DNA of 64,000 nucleotides, taken from the NCBI GenBank assembly GCA_964291445.2, contig OZ219862.1:1550001-1614000 (forward strand), given 5' to 3'. The number at the start of each line of letters is the position of its first letter. Positions within the stretch are counted from its first letter, which is position 1. This document shows positions 45,088 through 53,584 of the stretch, piece by piece. Made by a program: the position numbers and the translations under genes. Under the pieces are notes generated by a model. The model saw only the letters and a list, made by a program, of their open reading frames with translations, searched no databases and was not told the DNA's origin. The DNA is from JAPOXR01 sp964291445. Its GTDB lineage: Bacteria; Pseudomonadota; Alphaproteobacteria; Rhodobacterales; Rhodobacteraceae.

Positions 45088-46559
45088 GGTTCCTGATCCG
45101 CCAAGATCCGCTCCAGCGCCGCCAAATCCGTCTTGCCGGAGGGAAGCAATGGCCAGGCATCACAGGTGATTGTCCGGCGGGGTGCCGCATGCGGTCCGAC
45201 TGCAGCCCGGCACCTGCGTTCAATCCCCTCGAGTCCAGGCCAGGAGTCGCCGGGCTTGACGAAAGCCACTGGCACCGATCCACGCAGAGGATCCTCCCAC
45301 GGCAGGACCGCGGCTCGCTGAATACCATCGATCTCCAGCAGGCAATTCTCGATCGCTTCCGGGTGGATCAGCTGATCGGCGACATTGAACATGCGATCGG
45401 TACGGCCGGCCAGGTGGAGATGGCCGCCTTCATCGAGATATCCGGTCTCGCCAACGGACAGGAACCGGCCATGCCATCGCGCCGGTCCCGGAAACCCGCC
45501 GCAATAGCCGTCGAAGAGATACGGGCTGGCGACCAGGATCTCACCCGCCTGCCCGCCATCGCCGATACGCAATTCAACCCCCGGATAGGCCTTGCCGACC
45601 GAGCCTTCCGGGGTCTCGCTGTCAGTGACGGCCACGAAGCTGGTTTCGGATGATCCGTAGAATTCGCAGATTTCGGCATTGGGAAACAGCCCTGCCGCCT
45701 GCATCCGAGTCCTTGCGTCGAGCTTTGAGCCGGCAGTCAGCACCAACCTGACCGAAGGCGCGGGCCCCAACCGGTGTCGTGCAGGCTCGATCATCATCCT
45801 GATCTGGGTGGGCGTAGCATAGAGGATGGTGATGTTGCGGGCGGTCACGGCCTCGGCCTGCCGGTCGGGACGCAAGCCGCCAAGCAAGTGAAGATCGGCT
45901 CCGAGATGTGCCGCCTCCATGGCCCCGTACAGGGCCAGCGAGTGGCCGATATCACCGAGCACCCCGTAATTGTCGTCTGGCCCGGAATGCCAGCGGCGCT
46001 GGTTGGATCTGAAACTCAGGATCCATGACCGGTGGGATCGCCTGACGGTCCTGCTCCGACCAGAGGTTCCGGAACTTCTGCACCGGAAGAACCTGTCCTG
46101 CCCACCAACCGGCTCCGGCGGATTACCTTCCAGCGAGTCACATCGAGGGAAGGGACGAGTGTCGGGCTCACCATCCTGCCCGGAAGTCACCACCAGGAAT
46201 TCCCGCCCCGCACCTGCCGCCTGCAGAACGTCCGCCATCCCCGATGCCTGGCTTCCGGCAGCAATCCTGACATGAATGAGCCCCAGCTCTCCTGCATTGG
46301 CAAGGGAATCTCCATGCGCTGCCTTCGGACAGACGATCCGGACATACCCATCATGCAGCGTCGAATTCGGGTTCCATCTGAAACCATGCTCGCTCCCGTT
46401 CCCGGGCAGGATTTCTCGCTGGCGCCTTCCATCCCTTACGCTTGCAGCATTCACCACCAACCACCTCCTGTCCTTGCGGGGATCACGCTCCCGGGAGTCC
46501 CCACAGTTGGCGACGGACCGGCCTGCAACATGCAAGTCCTGGGACGGCATCGAGTGCAT
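45084..46559 (-). CDS. AMP-dependent acyl-CoA ligase, start uncertain
   Basis: The C-terminal two thirds is a clear ANL ligase. The P-loop reads FRCRSSGTSGRSRTVRRSHRSW, with SSGTSG in place of the usual TSGTTG. YATPTQIRMM and EICEFYGSSETSFVAV follow. ETGYLDEGGHLHLAGRTDRMFNVADQLIHPEAIE is the core-hinge block, and LPSGKTDLAAL carries the catalytic Lys. It should activate a carboxylic acid as acyl-AMP and pass it to CoA. The N-terminal 120 residues match the family poorly, so the true start may be later or the 5' end may be degraded. It is coupled to the thiolase-like gene. Confidence 0.72.
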   Translation of the reverse strand: MHSMPSQDLHVAGRSVANCGDSRERDPRKDRRWLVVNAASVRDGRRQREILPGNGSEHGFRWNPNSTLHDGYVRIVCPKAAHGDSLANAGELGLIHVRIAAGSQASGMADVLQAAGAGREFLVVTSGQDGEPDTRPFPRCDSLEGNPPEPVGGQDRFFRCRSSGTSGRSRTVRRSHRSWILSFRSNQRRWHSGPDDNYGVLGDIGHSLALYGAMEAAHLGADLHLLGGLRPDRQAEAVTARNITILYATPTQIRMMIEPARHRLGPAPSVRLVLTAGSKLDARTRMQAAGLFPNAEICEFYGSSETSFVAVTDSETPEGSVGKAYPGVELRIGDGGQAGEILVASPYLFDGYCGGFPGPARWHGRFLSVGETGYLDEGGHLHLAGRTDRMFNVADQLIHPEAIENCLLEIDGIQRAAVLPWEDPLRGSVPVAFVKPGDSWPGLEGIERRCRAAVGPHAAPRRTITCDAWPLLPSGKTDLAALERILADQEP

Positions 46560-46806
46560 GGGGCAGGCTCCTTCCCGTCACGATCCCGCAATCGCCGCCG
46601 CTGCGCGCCCCGAGCCCGGACAGTGATACCCCACTCGACTCGCGACGGCCAGTCGCCCGGGGCGGCAGCCAGTGCGATGACGACATCCTCCTTCTTTCTC
46701 TATTTTGCGGTGGCTTGAACAAGTCTGCTGCTGGACGGGTGGAGTTGCAAACCCCACCCCGGAACCATAGGTTTCGGGTGACTATTGCCATGTTCTTTCG
46801 CCGGTC
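46560..46806. other. spacer with a hairpin between the ligase and a small membrane protein
   Basis: This 247-bp spacer between divergent genes contains a hairpin at 46737-46759 (GGGTGG ... CCACCC with a three-base loop and one mismatch). It may be a leader structure of the small membrane protein gene. No other gene is recognised. Confidence 0.4.
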
Positions 46807-46971
46807 ATGACCAGCCAAAATGCAGAGACCCGCGCCGGCAAGACCGGTGCACGCTATTGGGACCAGGATCTTGGGCCGTCCTTCCGGCGAGTGCTGGGCG
46901 GATTGGCAATCCTGTTGCTCGCCGGAACGCTCATCTACCTGGCCGGTTTTGTCTATCTGACCCTGTTCTGA
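46807..46971 (+). CDS. small single-pass membrane protein
   Basis: This 54-residue protein begins MTSQNAETRAGKTGARYWDQ, then has one membrane helix, VLGGLAILLLAGTLIYLAGFVYLTLF, at its C-terminus. Codon third positions are GC-rich, as in real genes of this chromosome. The upstream ribosome site is weak. It ends within the 3' end of the convergent K+ channel gene. No family is recognised, so function is unknown. Confidence 0.5.
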   Translation: MTSQNAETRAGKTGARYWDQDLGPSFRRVLGGLAILLLAGTLIYLAGFVYLTLF

Positions 46972-47459
46972 CGGGTTGACGGCTTGAATCCGTTGGCGGC
47001 GAGACCGACCGCCAGGCCCAGATACAAATAGCCATAGAGGGCCTGGCAGGCGGCGAGCAGCCGTCCGGCCGGTGATGGCTGGATGTCGCCATAACCGAGA
47101 GTCGTGAAGGTGACGACGCTGAAGTAGAGACCGTCGACGATCGAGGTCGCATCCGAGGCACCGGTCGAATCATGCAGCCCGGCCCTGAGGTGCAGGAACG
47201 AGAAACAGATGATGTTGATCACGGCGGACACGAACACGACGGCGACGGCCTGCGGTCGGGTCAGCGCTGCCGCTGAATCCTTGAAGATGGGCATCAACCC
47301 GAACACCGTCACCAGCAGCATGACAAGCTGGTAGGCGGAGGCAGCATCTCCCAGGCCAGGCTCGAGCCATTGCAGTGCCGTGGAGGCCAGGGTCACGAAG
47401 CAGCAGATGACATAGACCTGCCAGTATCGGCTTCGATCGGAACGCATGGGAAGGTTCAT
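46953..47459 (-). CDS. potassium channel family protein (ion_trans_2)
   Basis: This 168-residue inner-membrane protein has four hydrophobic segments. The last two form a pore module with the K+ selectivity filter VTFTTLGYGDIQPSPAGR (GYGD near residue 123). No cytoplasmic RCK/TrkA-N domain is present, so it may be constitutively open, voltage-modulated or regulated by its two extra segments. It converges with a small membrane protein gene, overlapping it by 19 bases. Confidence 0.9.
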   Translation of the reverse strand: MNLPMRSDRSRYWQVYVICCFVTLASTALQWLEPGLGDAASAYQLVMLLVTVFGLMPIFKDSAAALTRPQAVAVVFVSAVINIICFSFLHLRAGLHDSTGASDATSIVDGLYFSVVTFTTLGYGDIQPSPAGRLLAACQALYGYLYLGLAVGLAANGFKPSTRQNRVR

Positions 47460-47637
47460 GTCATTCCTTCAACAGGCTGGTCCCCGACCAATCTTCCGGG
47501 ACCTGTCCACCGGGCGGTTGACAGGACTTCATCGACACCTGGTCGCATATTCGGCGACCGCACCTTGCTGTCAATAACAGCCAACCGGGAACACGCAACC
47601 ATCCCGGTGGTGGTGACCATCCGGTCGAAACCGGCCG

Positions 47638-47766
47638 GCAGCCGGGCTTGTCCCGGGGCAACGCCGATCCCTGGCCCCGCCCTTCACGGAAGGCGAGTGA
47701 CGCCGGCAAGGCTCATCTGCGACCTCGCCGGCCGCGGAACGGGCGCAGCCGGGCTTGTCCCGGGGC
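47638..47766. repeat. 22-bp direct repeat around the end of a membrane-protein gene
   Basis: An identical 22-base word, with core CCGGGCTTGTCCCGGGGC, occurs at 47638-47659 and 47745-47766, a 107-bp step. The second copy lies inside the last codons of the 707-residue membrane-protein gene. Each contains a short GC-rich palindrome (CCGGGCTTGTCCCGG). It resembles the small palindromic repeats scattered in many alphaproteobacterial genomes. Confidence 0.6.
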
Positions 47767-49836
47767 TTCGCCATCCCGGGTCCAGGCAATTGCCGCCAGG
47801 ACCAGTACCAGCAACATTCCGAGTGCCCCGGGAAGCAACGGGGCCGATTCGATGGCCAGGACCCGGTACGACTCCCTCGGCACCAGGCCAAGCCAGTTCT
47901 CGCCGGATGTCTTTCTTCCCTGCTCGACCAGCCGCAACTCGGGTATTCCGTCTTCAATGCGCCAGACGCCGCCTCCGGAACCGGACGCGGCATCGGCAAG
48001 GTGCCTGGCGGTCGACGTGGTCGCCTCGAATTCACCGGGGAATTCAGGGCCAACGACAGTGACCAGGGAGCGGGTGCCATCGCTGACCTGGTAGAGGCCC
48101 GGCGGCGCGGCGTGGATGACGGTCTCGTGCCTTCCGGGCGCCAGGTGGGTCTGATCATGTTCGAGCAATTCGCCCTGCGGCCCGGTGACCGTGATCGTCG
48201 GAATTCGGCCATCGACCGAGCGATGCTCGATGACCAGGCCGTTCCGGCCGGAGTTGGCCGTCAGCGCCTCTTCCTCCAGTTCCGGCTCCTTCATCAGCCA
48301 GTGCACGAGCCGACGAAGCAATTCCGTTTGCGGCCCGCCGCCCTCGACCTCCCGGTGCCACAGCCAGACCTGGTCCGATCCCAGCAGCGCCACCCGTCCC
48401 TCGCCGACCCGGTCGAGCAGGAGCAGCGGCCCGGCATCCGGATTGCCCTCCATCAATGAGAGGCCGCTACGTCTTGCCAATCCGACTTGCCGGAACCAGC
48501 GGCCCCATCCGGCATCGCCGGCATTGCCCTTGCCCGTCCTGCCGCTGCCCGCCAGCGCCGAGGTGACCGGATGCCGCCTTCCGATCTCGGTCAGCGTCGG
48601 CACGAAGCCACCCTCGACGACAGCGCCGGTCGGCACCGCCGGCAGGATCTCCGCCAGCACCGAGGCATGAATGCTTGCCTCGCTGGCAAATTCCGGTCCC
48701 GCAGCGACCAGCAGTGCCCCACCATCGGCCACCTGGTTCCTGATGTAGTGAAAATGGACGGCGGACAGGAAACCGTAGAGGACATAGCGGTCGAAAATGA
48801 CCAGGTCGAAGGTGTCGATCTTTTCGGCAAACAGTTCATGGACCGGAAACGGTATGAGGGACAACTCCTCCGGCGCGCCGACCCGTGCATCGGAGCCGGT
48901 TCTCAGGATGTTGAAATGGATGAGTTCGATCGACTCGTCGGATTTGAGAATGTTCCGCCAGGTACGCTGCCCCGGATGCGGAAACCCCGATACCAGCAAC
49001 ACCCGCAATCGGTCCCGGACCCCGTTGATCTCGACCGAGGCCATGTTGTTCAACATGGTGAGTTCGCCTTGAACCTGCGGCGTGGAGACAACAACCAGGT
49101 TCCGGCCTCGCCGGATCTGGTCAATGGTGATCTCCCGGTCGCCATCCGTCACATGGGTCACCGGAGGTGCGCCATTCGTCGACACGGAAATCACCCGGGG
49201 GCGGCCCCCATCCGGGATGATGCCTTCATCGAGCACCGATACCGACATCGTCGCCGTCTCGCCGACCACGGCATAGGCCGGAAAACTGCGGAATTCGATC
49301 CGGCGGTCGAATTCGTCCCGTCGGCCGGTAACCAGGGCGTGGACCGGGAAGGGAAAGTCCAGGCCGCTGGAAGAATCATGCACCCGCCCATCCGTCACCA
49401 GGACGGCGCCGGCGATCCGGCCTTCGTCGAGGCCGGCAACCGTGCGGTTCAGTTTGCCAAGCAGTGAACTCTTCCCTGCACTGCCATCCTGGCCGTTTCG
49501 CAGGGTCGAGACGGCAATTTCAATGCCGTCTAACTGGCCAAGCCGGTCACGCAGTTCGGCCAGCGTCGCGTCGGTTTCCGCCATCCGCCCGCCGATTTCC
49601 TGGCTTGCCGACCGGTCATCCAGCAGGATGACGATATCGGTGTCGTATTCGCGCAATTCCCTCCTGATGGACGGGTTGAGGAGCGTGCCAGCCAGGATCA
49701 GCAGGATCGCAAGGCGCAGGAATGCCCCCACCTGGCCCGCCAGCAGCCTCCGGGCCAGGACCGCCACGGCAATTGCCGCCATGGCCGCGATCGGCACCCA
49801 GGGCAGGAGCGGGTCGAGATGGATTTGGATTCCCAT
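47713..49836 (-). CDS. membrane protein of the MoxR/DUF58 cluster with GATase1-like fold
   Basis: This 707-residue protein starts with two membrane helices (residues about 12-55). A von Willebrand-like stretch follows, DTDIVILLDDRSASQEIGGRM, with a degenerate metal motif, and then beta-rich domains. A glutamine-amidotransferase-like part contains RVLLVSGFPHPGQRTWRN, FDLVIFDRYVLYGFL and GGALLVAAGPEF. A C-terminal membrane helix is near residue 680 (LLPGALGMLLVLVLAAIAW). It is the last gene of the MoxR-DUF58-DUF4159 cluster. Its start directly follows the stop of a mini-ORF. The role of the cluster is not established; related ones affect envelope integrity. Confidence 0.82.
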   Translation of the reverse strand: MGIQIHLDPLLPWVPIAAMAAIAVAVLARRLLAGQVGAFLRLAILLILAGTLLNPSIRRELREYDTDIVILLDDRSASQEIGGRMAETDATLAELRDRLGQLDGIEIAVSTLRNGQDGSAGKSSLLGKLNRTVAGLDEGRIAGAVLVTDGRVHDSSSGLDFPFPVHALVTGRRDEFDRRIEFRSFPAYAVVGETATMSVSVLDEGIIPDGGRPRVISVSTNGAPPVTHVTDGDREITIDQIRRGRNLVVVSTPQVQGELTMLNNMASVEINGVRDRLRVLLVSGFPHPGQRTWRNILKSDESIELIHFNILRTGSDARVGAPEELSLIPFPVHELFAEKIDTFDLVIFDRYVLYGFLSAVHFHYIRNQVADGGALLVAAGPEFASEASIHASVLAEILPAVPTGAVVEGGFVPTLTEIGRRHPVTSALAGSGRTGKGNAGDAGWGRWFRQVGLARRSGLSLMEGNPDAGPLLLLDRVGEGRVALLGSDQVWLWHREVEGGGPQTELLRRLVHWLMKEPELEEEALTANSGRNGLVIEHRSVDGRIPTITVTGPQGELLEHDQTHLAPGRHETVIHAAPPGLYQVSDGTRSLVTVVGPEFPGEFEATTSTARHLADAASGSGGGVWRIEDGIPELRLVEQGRKTSGENWLGLVPRESYRVLAIESAPLLPGALGMLLVLVLAAIAWTRDGEAPGQARLRPFRGRRGRR

Positions 49837-49881
49837 TCAAGCGGCCCGCTCGTTCAGCATGGTGTCGTCATTGCAGATCAT
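49837..49881 (-). CDS. 14-codon mini-ORF 2
   Basis: The minus strand encodes MICNDDTMLNERAA, then TGA, which abuts the ATG of the 707-residue membrane protein. The start overlaps the stop of mini-ORF 1 as ATGA. GAGGGACAGG lies upstream at a suitable distance. The peptide is closely related to that of mini-ORF 1. Function is unknown; a translation-coupling leader is one possibility. Confidence 0.45.
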   Translation of the reverse strand: MICNDDTMLNERAA

Positions 49882-49938
49882 GCCGACCTGTCCCTCAGGA
49901 TTGTGTCGTCGTTGCAACTCATGCCGGCCTGCCCCTCA
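49862..49938. repeat. imperfect 36-bp tandem duplication in the DUF4159 gene spacer
   Basis: Two 36-base units, at 49862-49897 and 49903-49938, are spaced by 41 and differ at five positions. They cover the two mini-ORFs and their ribosome sites. Where the paired codons differ, most changes fall at third positions, which suggests selection on the peptides. Confidence 0.7.
49878..49922 (-). CDS. 14-codon mini-ORF 1
   Basis: The minus strand encodes MSCNDDTILRDRSA, then TGA. The start lies 13 bases after the DUF4159 gene stop. GAGGGGCAGGCCGGC precedes the ATG. Its stop overlaps the start of mini-ORF 2. The core CNDDT is shared with mini-ORF 2. Confidence 0.45.
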   Translation of the reverse strand: MSCNDDTILRDRSA

Positions 49939-52668
49939 CCTGGCCCGCAACTGCAATAGCGCGTCGACGCTGAGCTGGTCGGTCTTGTAGTTTCCTGACA
50001 GTGCATGCATGATCAGGTTGATGCCGAACCTGTAGGCGAACTCGCGCTGATTCTCGCCGCGCCTGCCGGCCCCGACCGGAAACATGGCGGTCCCATCCTC
50101 GTGCACCGCCCAGGCCGATGCCCAGTCATTGCCGCCGATGACGACCGGGGTTACCCCGTCGGTCGCCGAATTGCCGGCCTGTCTTCTGCCCCAGGCGGTC
50201 CGTGTCTGCTCGACCCAGATGTCACCCTGGTATCGGCCGGGATACCGGTCCAGCAGGTAGAAGCTGCGCGAAATTGCGTGGTTGCGGTCCGGGATGTCGA
50301 GCGGCGGGATGGCCAGCGGCCCGACCATCCGGGCCAGCTTCTCGGCGTTTGAATTTGCCGGGGAATAGCCGCCCAGGAGTGCATCCCTGGTATCGAACAG
50401 GATCATACCGCCGCGTTCCAGGTATTTTCGCAGATTCCGGTACGACTCCTCGGTCAGGGGCGGCCCTGAAGGCGAGACCGGCCAGTAGACCAGGGGGTAG
50501 AGGGCAATCGTGGCGAAGGACGACTCCAGGCCAGCCGGCACCGCCAGCTCGATCGAGGTCCTGGCCTCGACGACCCTCGATAGTCCCCTGAGACCGGCCT
50601 CGGAGACGCGGTCCAGCTCCTGGTCGCCGGTGATCACATAGGCCAGGACGGTGTCCCTCGTGGCCCGAACTGCGACATCCTCGGCCAGCTGCGCAGTAGC
50701 CGTGTCGGCCATCACCGCCAGTGCACACGGCATCGCCGCCGTCAGGATGGCGATCCTGCCGCCAAGCCTGAAGGTGACGAGGAAATCGGCAACAAACAGC
50801 AGGAAGGCAAGAGCCAGCAATGCGCCCTTGCCCGGTATCGCCGGGATTCCGGCATCACTGCGAAGCCGAACGGATTCGGGCCAAGCGGGTGCGGGTAGCA
50901 ATGCCGGGTCGGATACCGCGTTGATGGCAAGCCTCAACTGGCCGGATTGGTATATTCCAGGCGGCATGTCGCCGGATGCCAGCCGGTCGCCGGTCACGCT
51001 CGGCGGATTCTCTGCTGCCCGGGTCCGGCCAAAGGCATCGACCAGCTGTTCCGCCTGCCAGAGCTGATCGCCCTCCGGCGCGGTAATTCCGACCGGGCCG
51101 GTGCGGGAATGCAGCACCAGCCGCTCCAGCATTTCGGGAAACAGCCCGTGCAGGGGCAGATTTGACCATTCTGCCGTGGCCGGAATGTGAAACAGGACCA
51201 GCAATCCGTCGCCCAGGGGGGAGCCGGTGATCAACGGCGTTCCATCCTGGAGGCCAGCCAGCACCCGGCTGGCCAGCTCCGGACCCGGTTGCGCCAGTAT
51301 CTGCCGGCTGACGGTGATGTCGGAAGGAACCTCCAGCCCATGGAAAGGCGATCCGGGCTCAAACCGGGCGAGACTCTTTGGTTGCTCCCAGGACATGGAG
51401 CCTCCCATCGATCGGCTGCCGGCGCGCAGCCGAACCGGATGGAGATGATCATCTGCCGTCGGTGACGCCGCCAGCCGACGACCGGCAAACCGAACCAGGT
51501 GGCCGCCATCCCGGACCCAGCCATCCAGCCGCGCCAGCTGTTGCTGCTCCAGCTCGACGATATCCGGAAGGAACATGATGTCCGGACCGGACTCGAGCAT
51601 CTCGTCCAGCCCACCCTCGATCAACGCCGCCGACTGGGACAGCGCCCGGCGCAAATAGTGGTAGGGCGAGAGCAGGATCCCGCCCTCATCCAGCTGCCTG
51701 CCGACGACCAGGGCGGCACTGCTCTGCTGCAGGCCGCCAGCCACGAGGTTGACGGCCCCGGCCGAATTCACGCCATTGATCTCGAAGCGCCGGATGCGGT
51801 GTCGCAGTTGGGCCGGCATGCGGAACTCCAGTTCTGCCATCTCCTGGCCGGCCGGCAATGATGCCGTCTGCGAGTCGATCCTGTGGGTGGCGCCGGCGAG
51901 GTCGGCGCCGATGGCATCGACACTGACATTCCTTGCCGCGTCATTCCCGGCCAGGCGCAGCGGAACCACCACGCTGCCGGCTTGCACCTGCGGCTGGCCG
52001 AGCATCGGCACCGGCCCTGCCGGTTCGACCACCGTCACCTCGCCCCGGTCGAGAAGCAGGCGCACCAGCCGGTCATGGCCGTCATAGGCGATCCCGTCGA
52101 TCAGCCAAATGCTGTCAAACCGTCCTTCGATCTCCTTCTCGATCCAGTCGCTGACCTCGTTGCCATCCGGCATCACCGGCTTCGGCAGCAGCGCCGCCAC
52201 TTCCTCCTCCCTGGCCCCGGCATCGCCAAAGCCGGAAAACGCTTCCGGCATCGAGGTTGCGGCGACGACATGAACCGGAATCTCGCCAATTTCGGCCTGT
52301 TCGAGGATGGCGGTGATGTCGGCAATTCGCGCCGGCCAGTGATCGGCCCCGGCCCAGCTGCCGTCGACGAGGACGAGGATCGGCACGCCCGGGTCTCGCC
52401 CATCCGGCGTTTCGGTCACCAGGACCGGCCCGGAAAACCCGATGATTGCCGCCGCCACCGCCAGCATTCGCAGCAGTTTCAGCCACCAGGGAATCGAACG
52501 GGCTTCGAATTGCCCGCCGTCAAGCTCGCCGAACAGCGACACCGGCGGAAATTCCTGCAACCGCGCCGGTGGCGGCACCGCCCGCAGCAGCAGCCACAGC
52601 AGCGGCAGCGCCAGCAAACCCGCCAGTACCCAGGGCACGGCAAACCCGATTGGTCCGAGCAGCAGCAT
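49936..52668 (-). CDS. BatA/DUF4159 domain membrane protein
   Basis: This protein of about 910 residues has an N-terminal BatA-type opening (MLLLGPIGFAVPWVLAGLLALPLLWLLLRAVPPPARLQEFPPVSL) with two membrane helices. A von Willebrand-like part follows (VPILVLVDGSWAGADHWPARI) whose metal motif is degenerate. A second helix pair occurs near residue 650 (LLALAFLLFVADFLVTFRLGG). The C-terminal DUF4159 domain contains YPLVYWPVSPSG and RKYLERGGMILFDTRD. The ATG at 52668 lies just after the DUF58 stop. It is the third gene of the cluster. Confidence 0.85.
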   Translation of the reverse strand: MLLLGPIGFAVPWVLAGLLALPLLWLLLRAVPPPARLQEFPPVSLFGELDGGQFEARSIPWWLKLLRMLAVAAAIIGFSGPVLVTETPDGRDPGVPILVLVDGSWAGADHWPARIADITAILEQAEIGEIPVHVVAATSMPEAFSGFGDAGAREEEVAALLPKPVMPDGNEVSDWIEKEIEGRFDSIWLIDGIAYDGHDRLVRLLLDRGEVTVVEPAGPVPMLGQPQVQAGSVVVPLRLAGNDAARNVSVDAIGADLAGATHRIDSQTASLPAGQEMAELEFRMPAQLRHRIRRFEINGVNSAGAVNLVAGGLQQSSAALVVGRQLDEGGILLSPYHYLRRALSQSAALIEGGLDEMLESGPDIMFLPDIVELEQQQLARLDGWVRDGGHLVRFAGRRLAASPTADDHLHPVRLRAGSRSMGGSMSWEQPKSLARFEPGSPFHGLEVPSDITVSRQILAQPGPELASRVLAGLQDGTPLITGSPLGDGLLVLFHIPATAEWSNLPLHGLFPEMLERLVLHSRTGPVGITAPEGDQLWQAEQLVDAFGRTRAAENPPSVTGDRLASGDMPPGIYQSGQLRLAINAVSDPALLPAPAWPESVRLRSDAGIPAIPGKGALLALAFLLFVADFLVTFRLGGRIAILTAAMPCALAVMADTATAQLAEDVAVRATRDTVLAYVITGDQELDRVSEAGLRGLSRVVEARTSIELAVPAGLESSFATIALYPLVYWPVSPSGPPLTEESYRNLRKYLERGGMILFDTRDALLGGYSPANSNAEKLARMVGPLAIPPLDIPDRNHAISRSFYLLDRYPGRYQGDIWVEQTRTAWGRRQAGNSATDGVTPVVIGGNDWASAWAVHEDGTAMFPVGAGRRGENQREFAYRFGINLIMHALSGNYKTDQLSVDALLQLRAR

Positions 52669-52670
52669 CC

Positions 52671-53573
52671 CTAACCGGGCCCCTGCCCCAGCACCTCGCA
52701 CAACCAGCGAAGAGTCGGGGCGGCATCGGCATCGGTTGCGTGCAGCCTGCTGTGCCAGCCAAATTCACCGGCAATCCCGGCAACGGCCGAGACCCGCGCC
52801 TGCAATCGCTGCAGATAGGCGTCGCGCAGTTGCGCAGCCTGGGCGCAATCAACCTCGATATGGCCGCGCATGCTACGGAAAATGGTGCGACCGGAAAACG
52901 GAAACCCGGTTTCAACCGGATCCAGAAGCTGGACCAGGATTGCGGCGATGCCATCGGCGGCAAGCCGTTCTGCCGAGCGGCGGATCCCGTCGAGTGGTCC
53001 GAGAAAATCGGACAGCAGCACCGCCTTCGACCCCCGAGGGCAATTGCCGGCTGGCGGCACGCCATATTCTCCGGGATCGTCGCTGAACAGATCGTGGATG
53101 AACCGGCCCGCCGGCATGGATCCTGACCGGGGCGGGGCAATGCTGCCGAATACGCCCACCCGCTCATCCGCCCTCGCCAGCAGGATCGAGGCGGCCAGGG
53201 CAATAAGCCTGGCCCGGTCGGCCTTGGCGGGCCGGCCCCGGTCGCCGCTGAACTGCATCGATGCTGCATTGTCGGCCCAGAACATGATGCAATTGGTGGT
53301 CTGCAACTCCCGGTCGCGAACGTAGTGCGAATCCGACCGTGCCGATCGTCGCCAGTCGATCATGCGAGCCGGATCTCCATCCATGGCCGGACGAAACTGC
53401 CAGAACTCGTCTCCCGGCCCCTGCCGCCTGCGCCCGTGCGAACCGGGATGGATATTGGTGTCATCCTGCCGCCCGGCGGCGATCATGCGCGGCAAGCCGT
53501 CGATGATAGCGAGGGCACGCTGCTCCAGGTCACGTCGCTGCCTCTCATCTGCGTCTCGGCCGGGCAACAACAT
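52671..53573 (-). CDS. DUF58 domain protein
   Basis: This 300-residue protein has the DUF58 core: EFWQFRPAMDGDPARMIDWRRSARSDSHYVRDREL near residue 56, then a von Willebrand-like strand MFWADNAASMQF near 97. There the usual DxSxS metal motif reads DNAAS, so one Ser is Ala. DUF58 proteins work with MoxR AAA ATPases, probably as metal-dependent clients. It starts 12 bases after moxR and runs directly into the DUF4159 gene. Confidence 0.88.
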   Translation of the reverse strand: MLLPGRDADERQRRDLEQRALAIIDGLPRMIAAGRQDDTNIHPGSHGRRRQGPGDEFWQFRPAMDGDPARMIDWRRSARSDSHYVRDRELQTTNCIMFWADNAASMQFSGDRGRPAKADRARLIALAASILLARADERVGVFGSIAPPRSGSMPAGRFIHDLFSDDPGEYGVPPAGNCPRGSKAVLLSDFLGPLDGIRRSAERLAADGIAAILVQLLDPVETGFPFSGRTIFRSMRGHIEVDCAQAAQLRDAYLQRLQARVSAVAGIAGEFGWHSRLHATDADAAPTLRWLCEVLGQGPG

Positions 53574-53584
53574 CGGCGTCCGGG

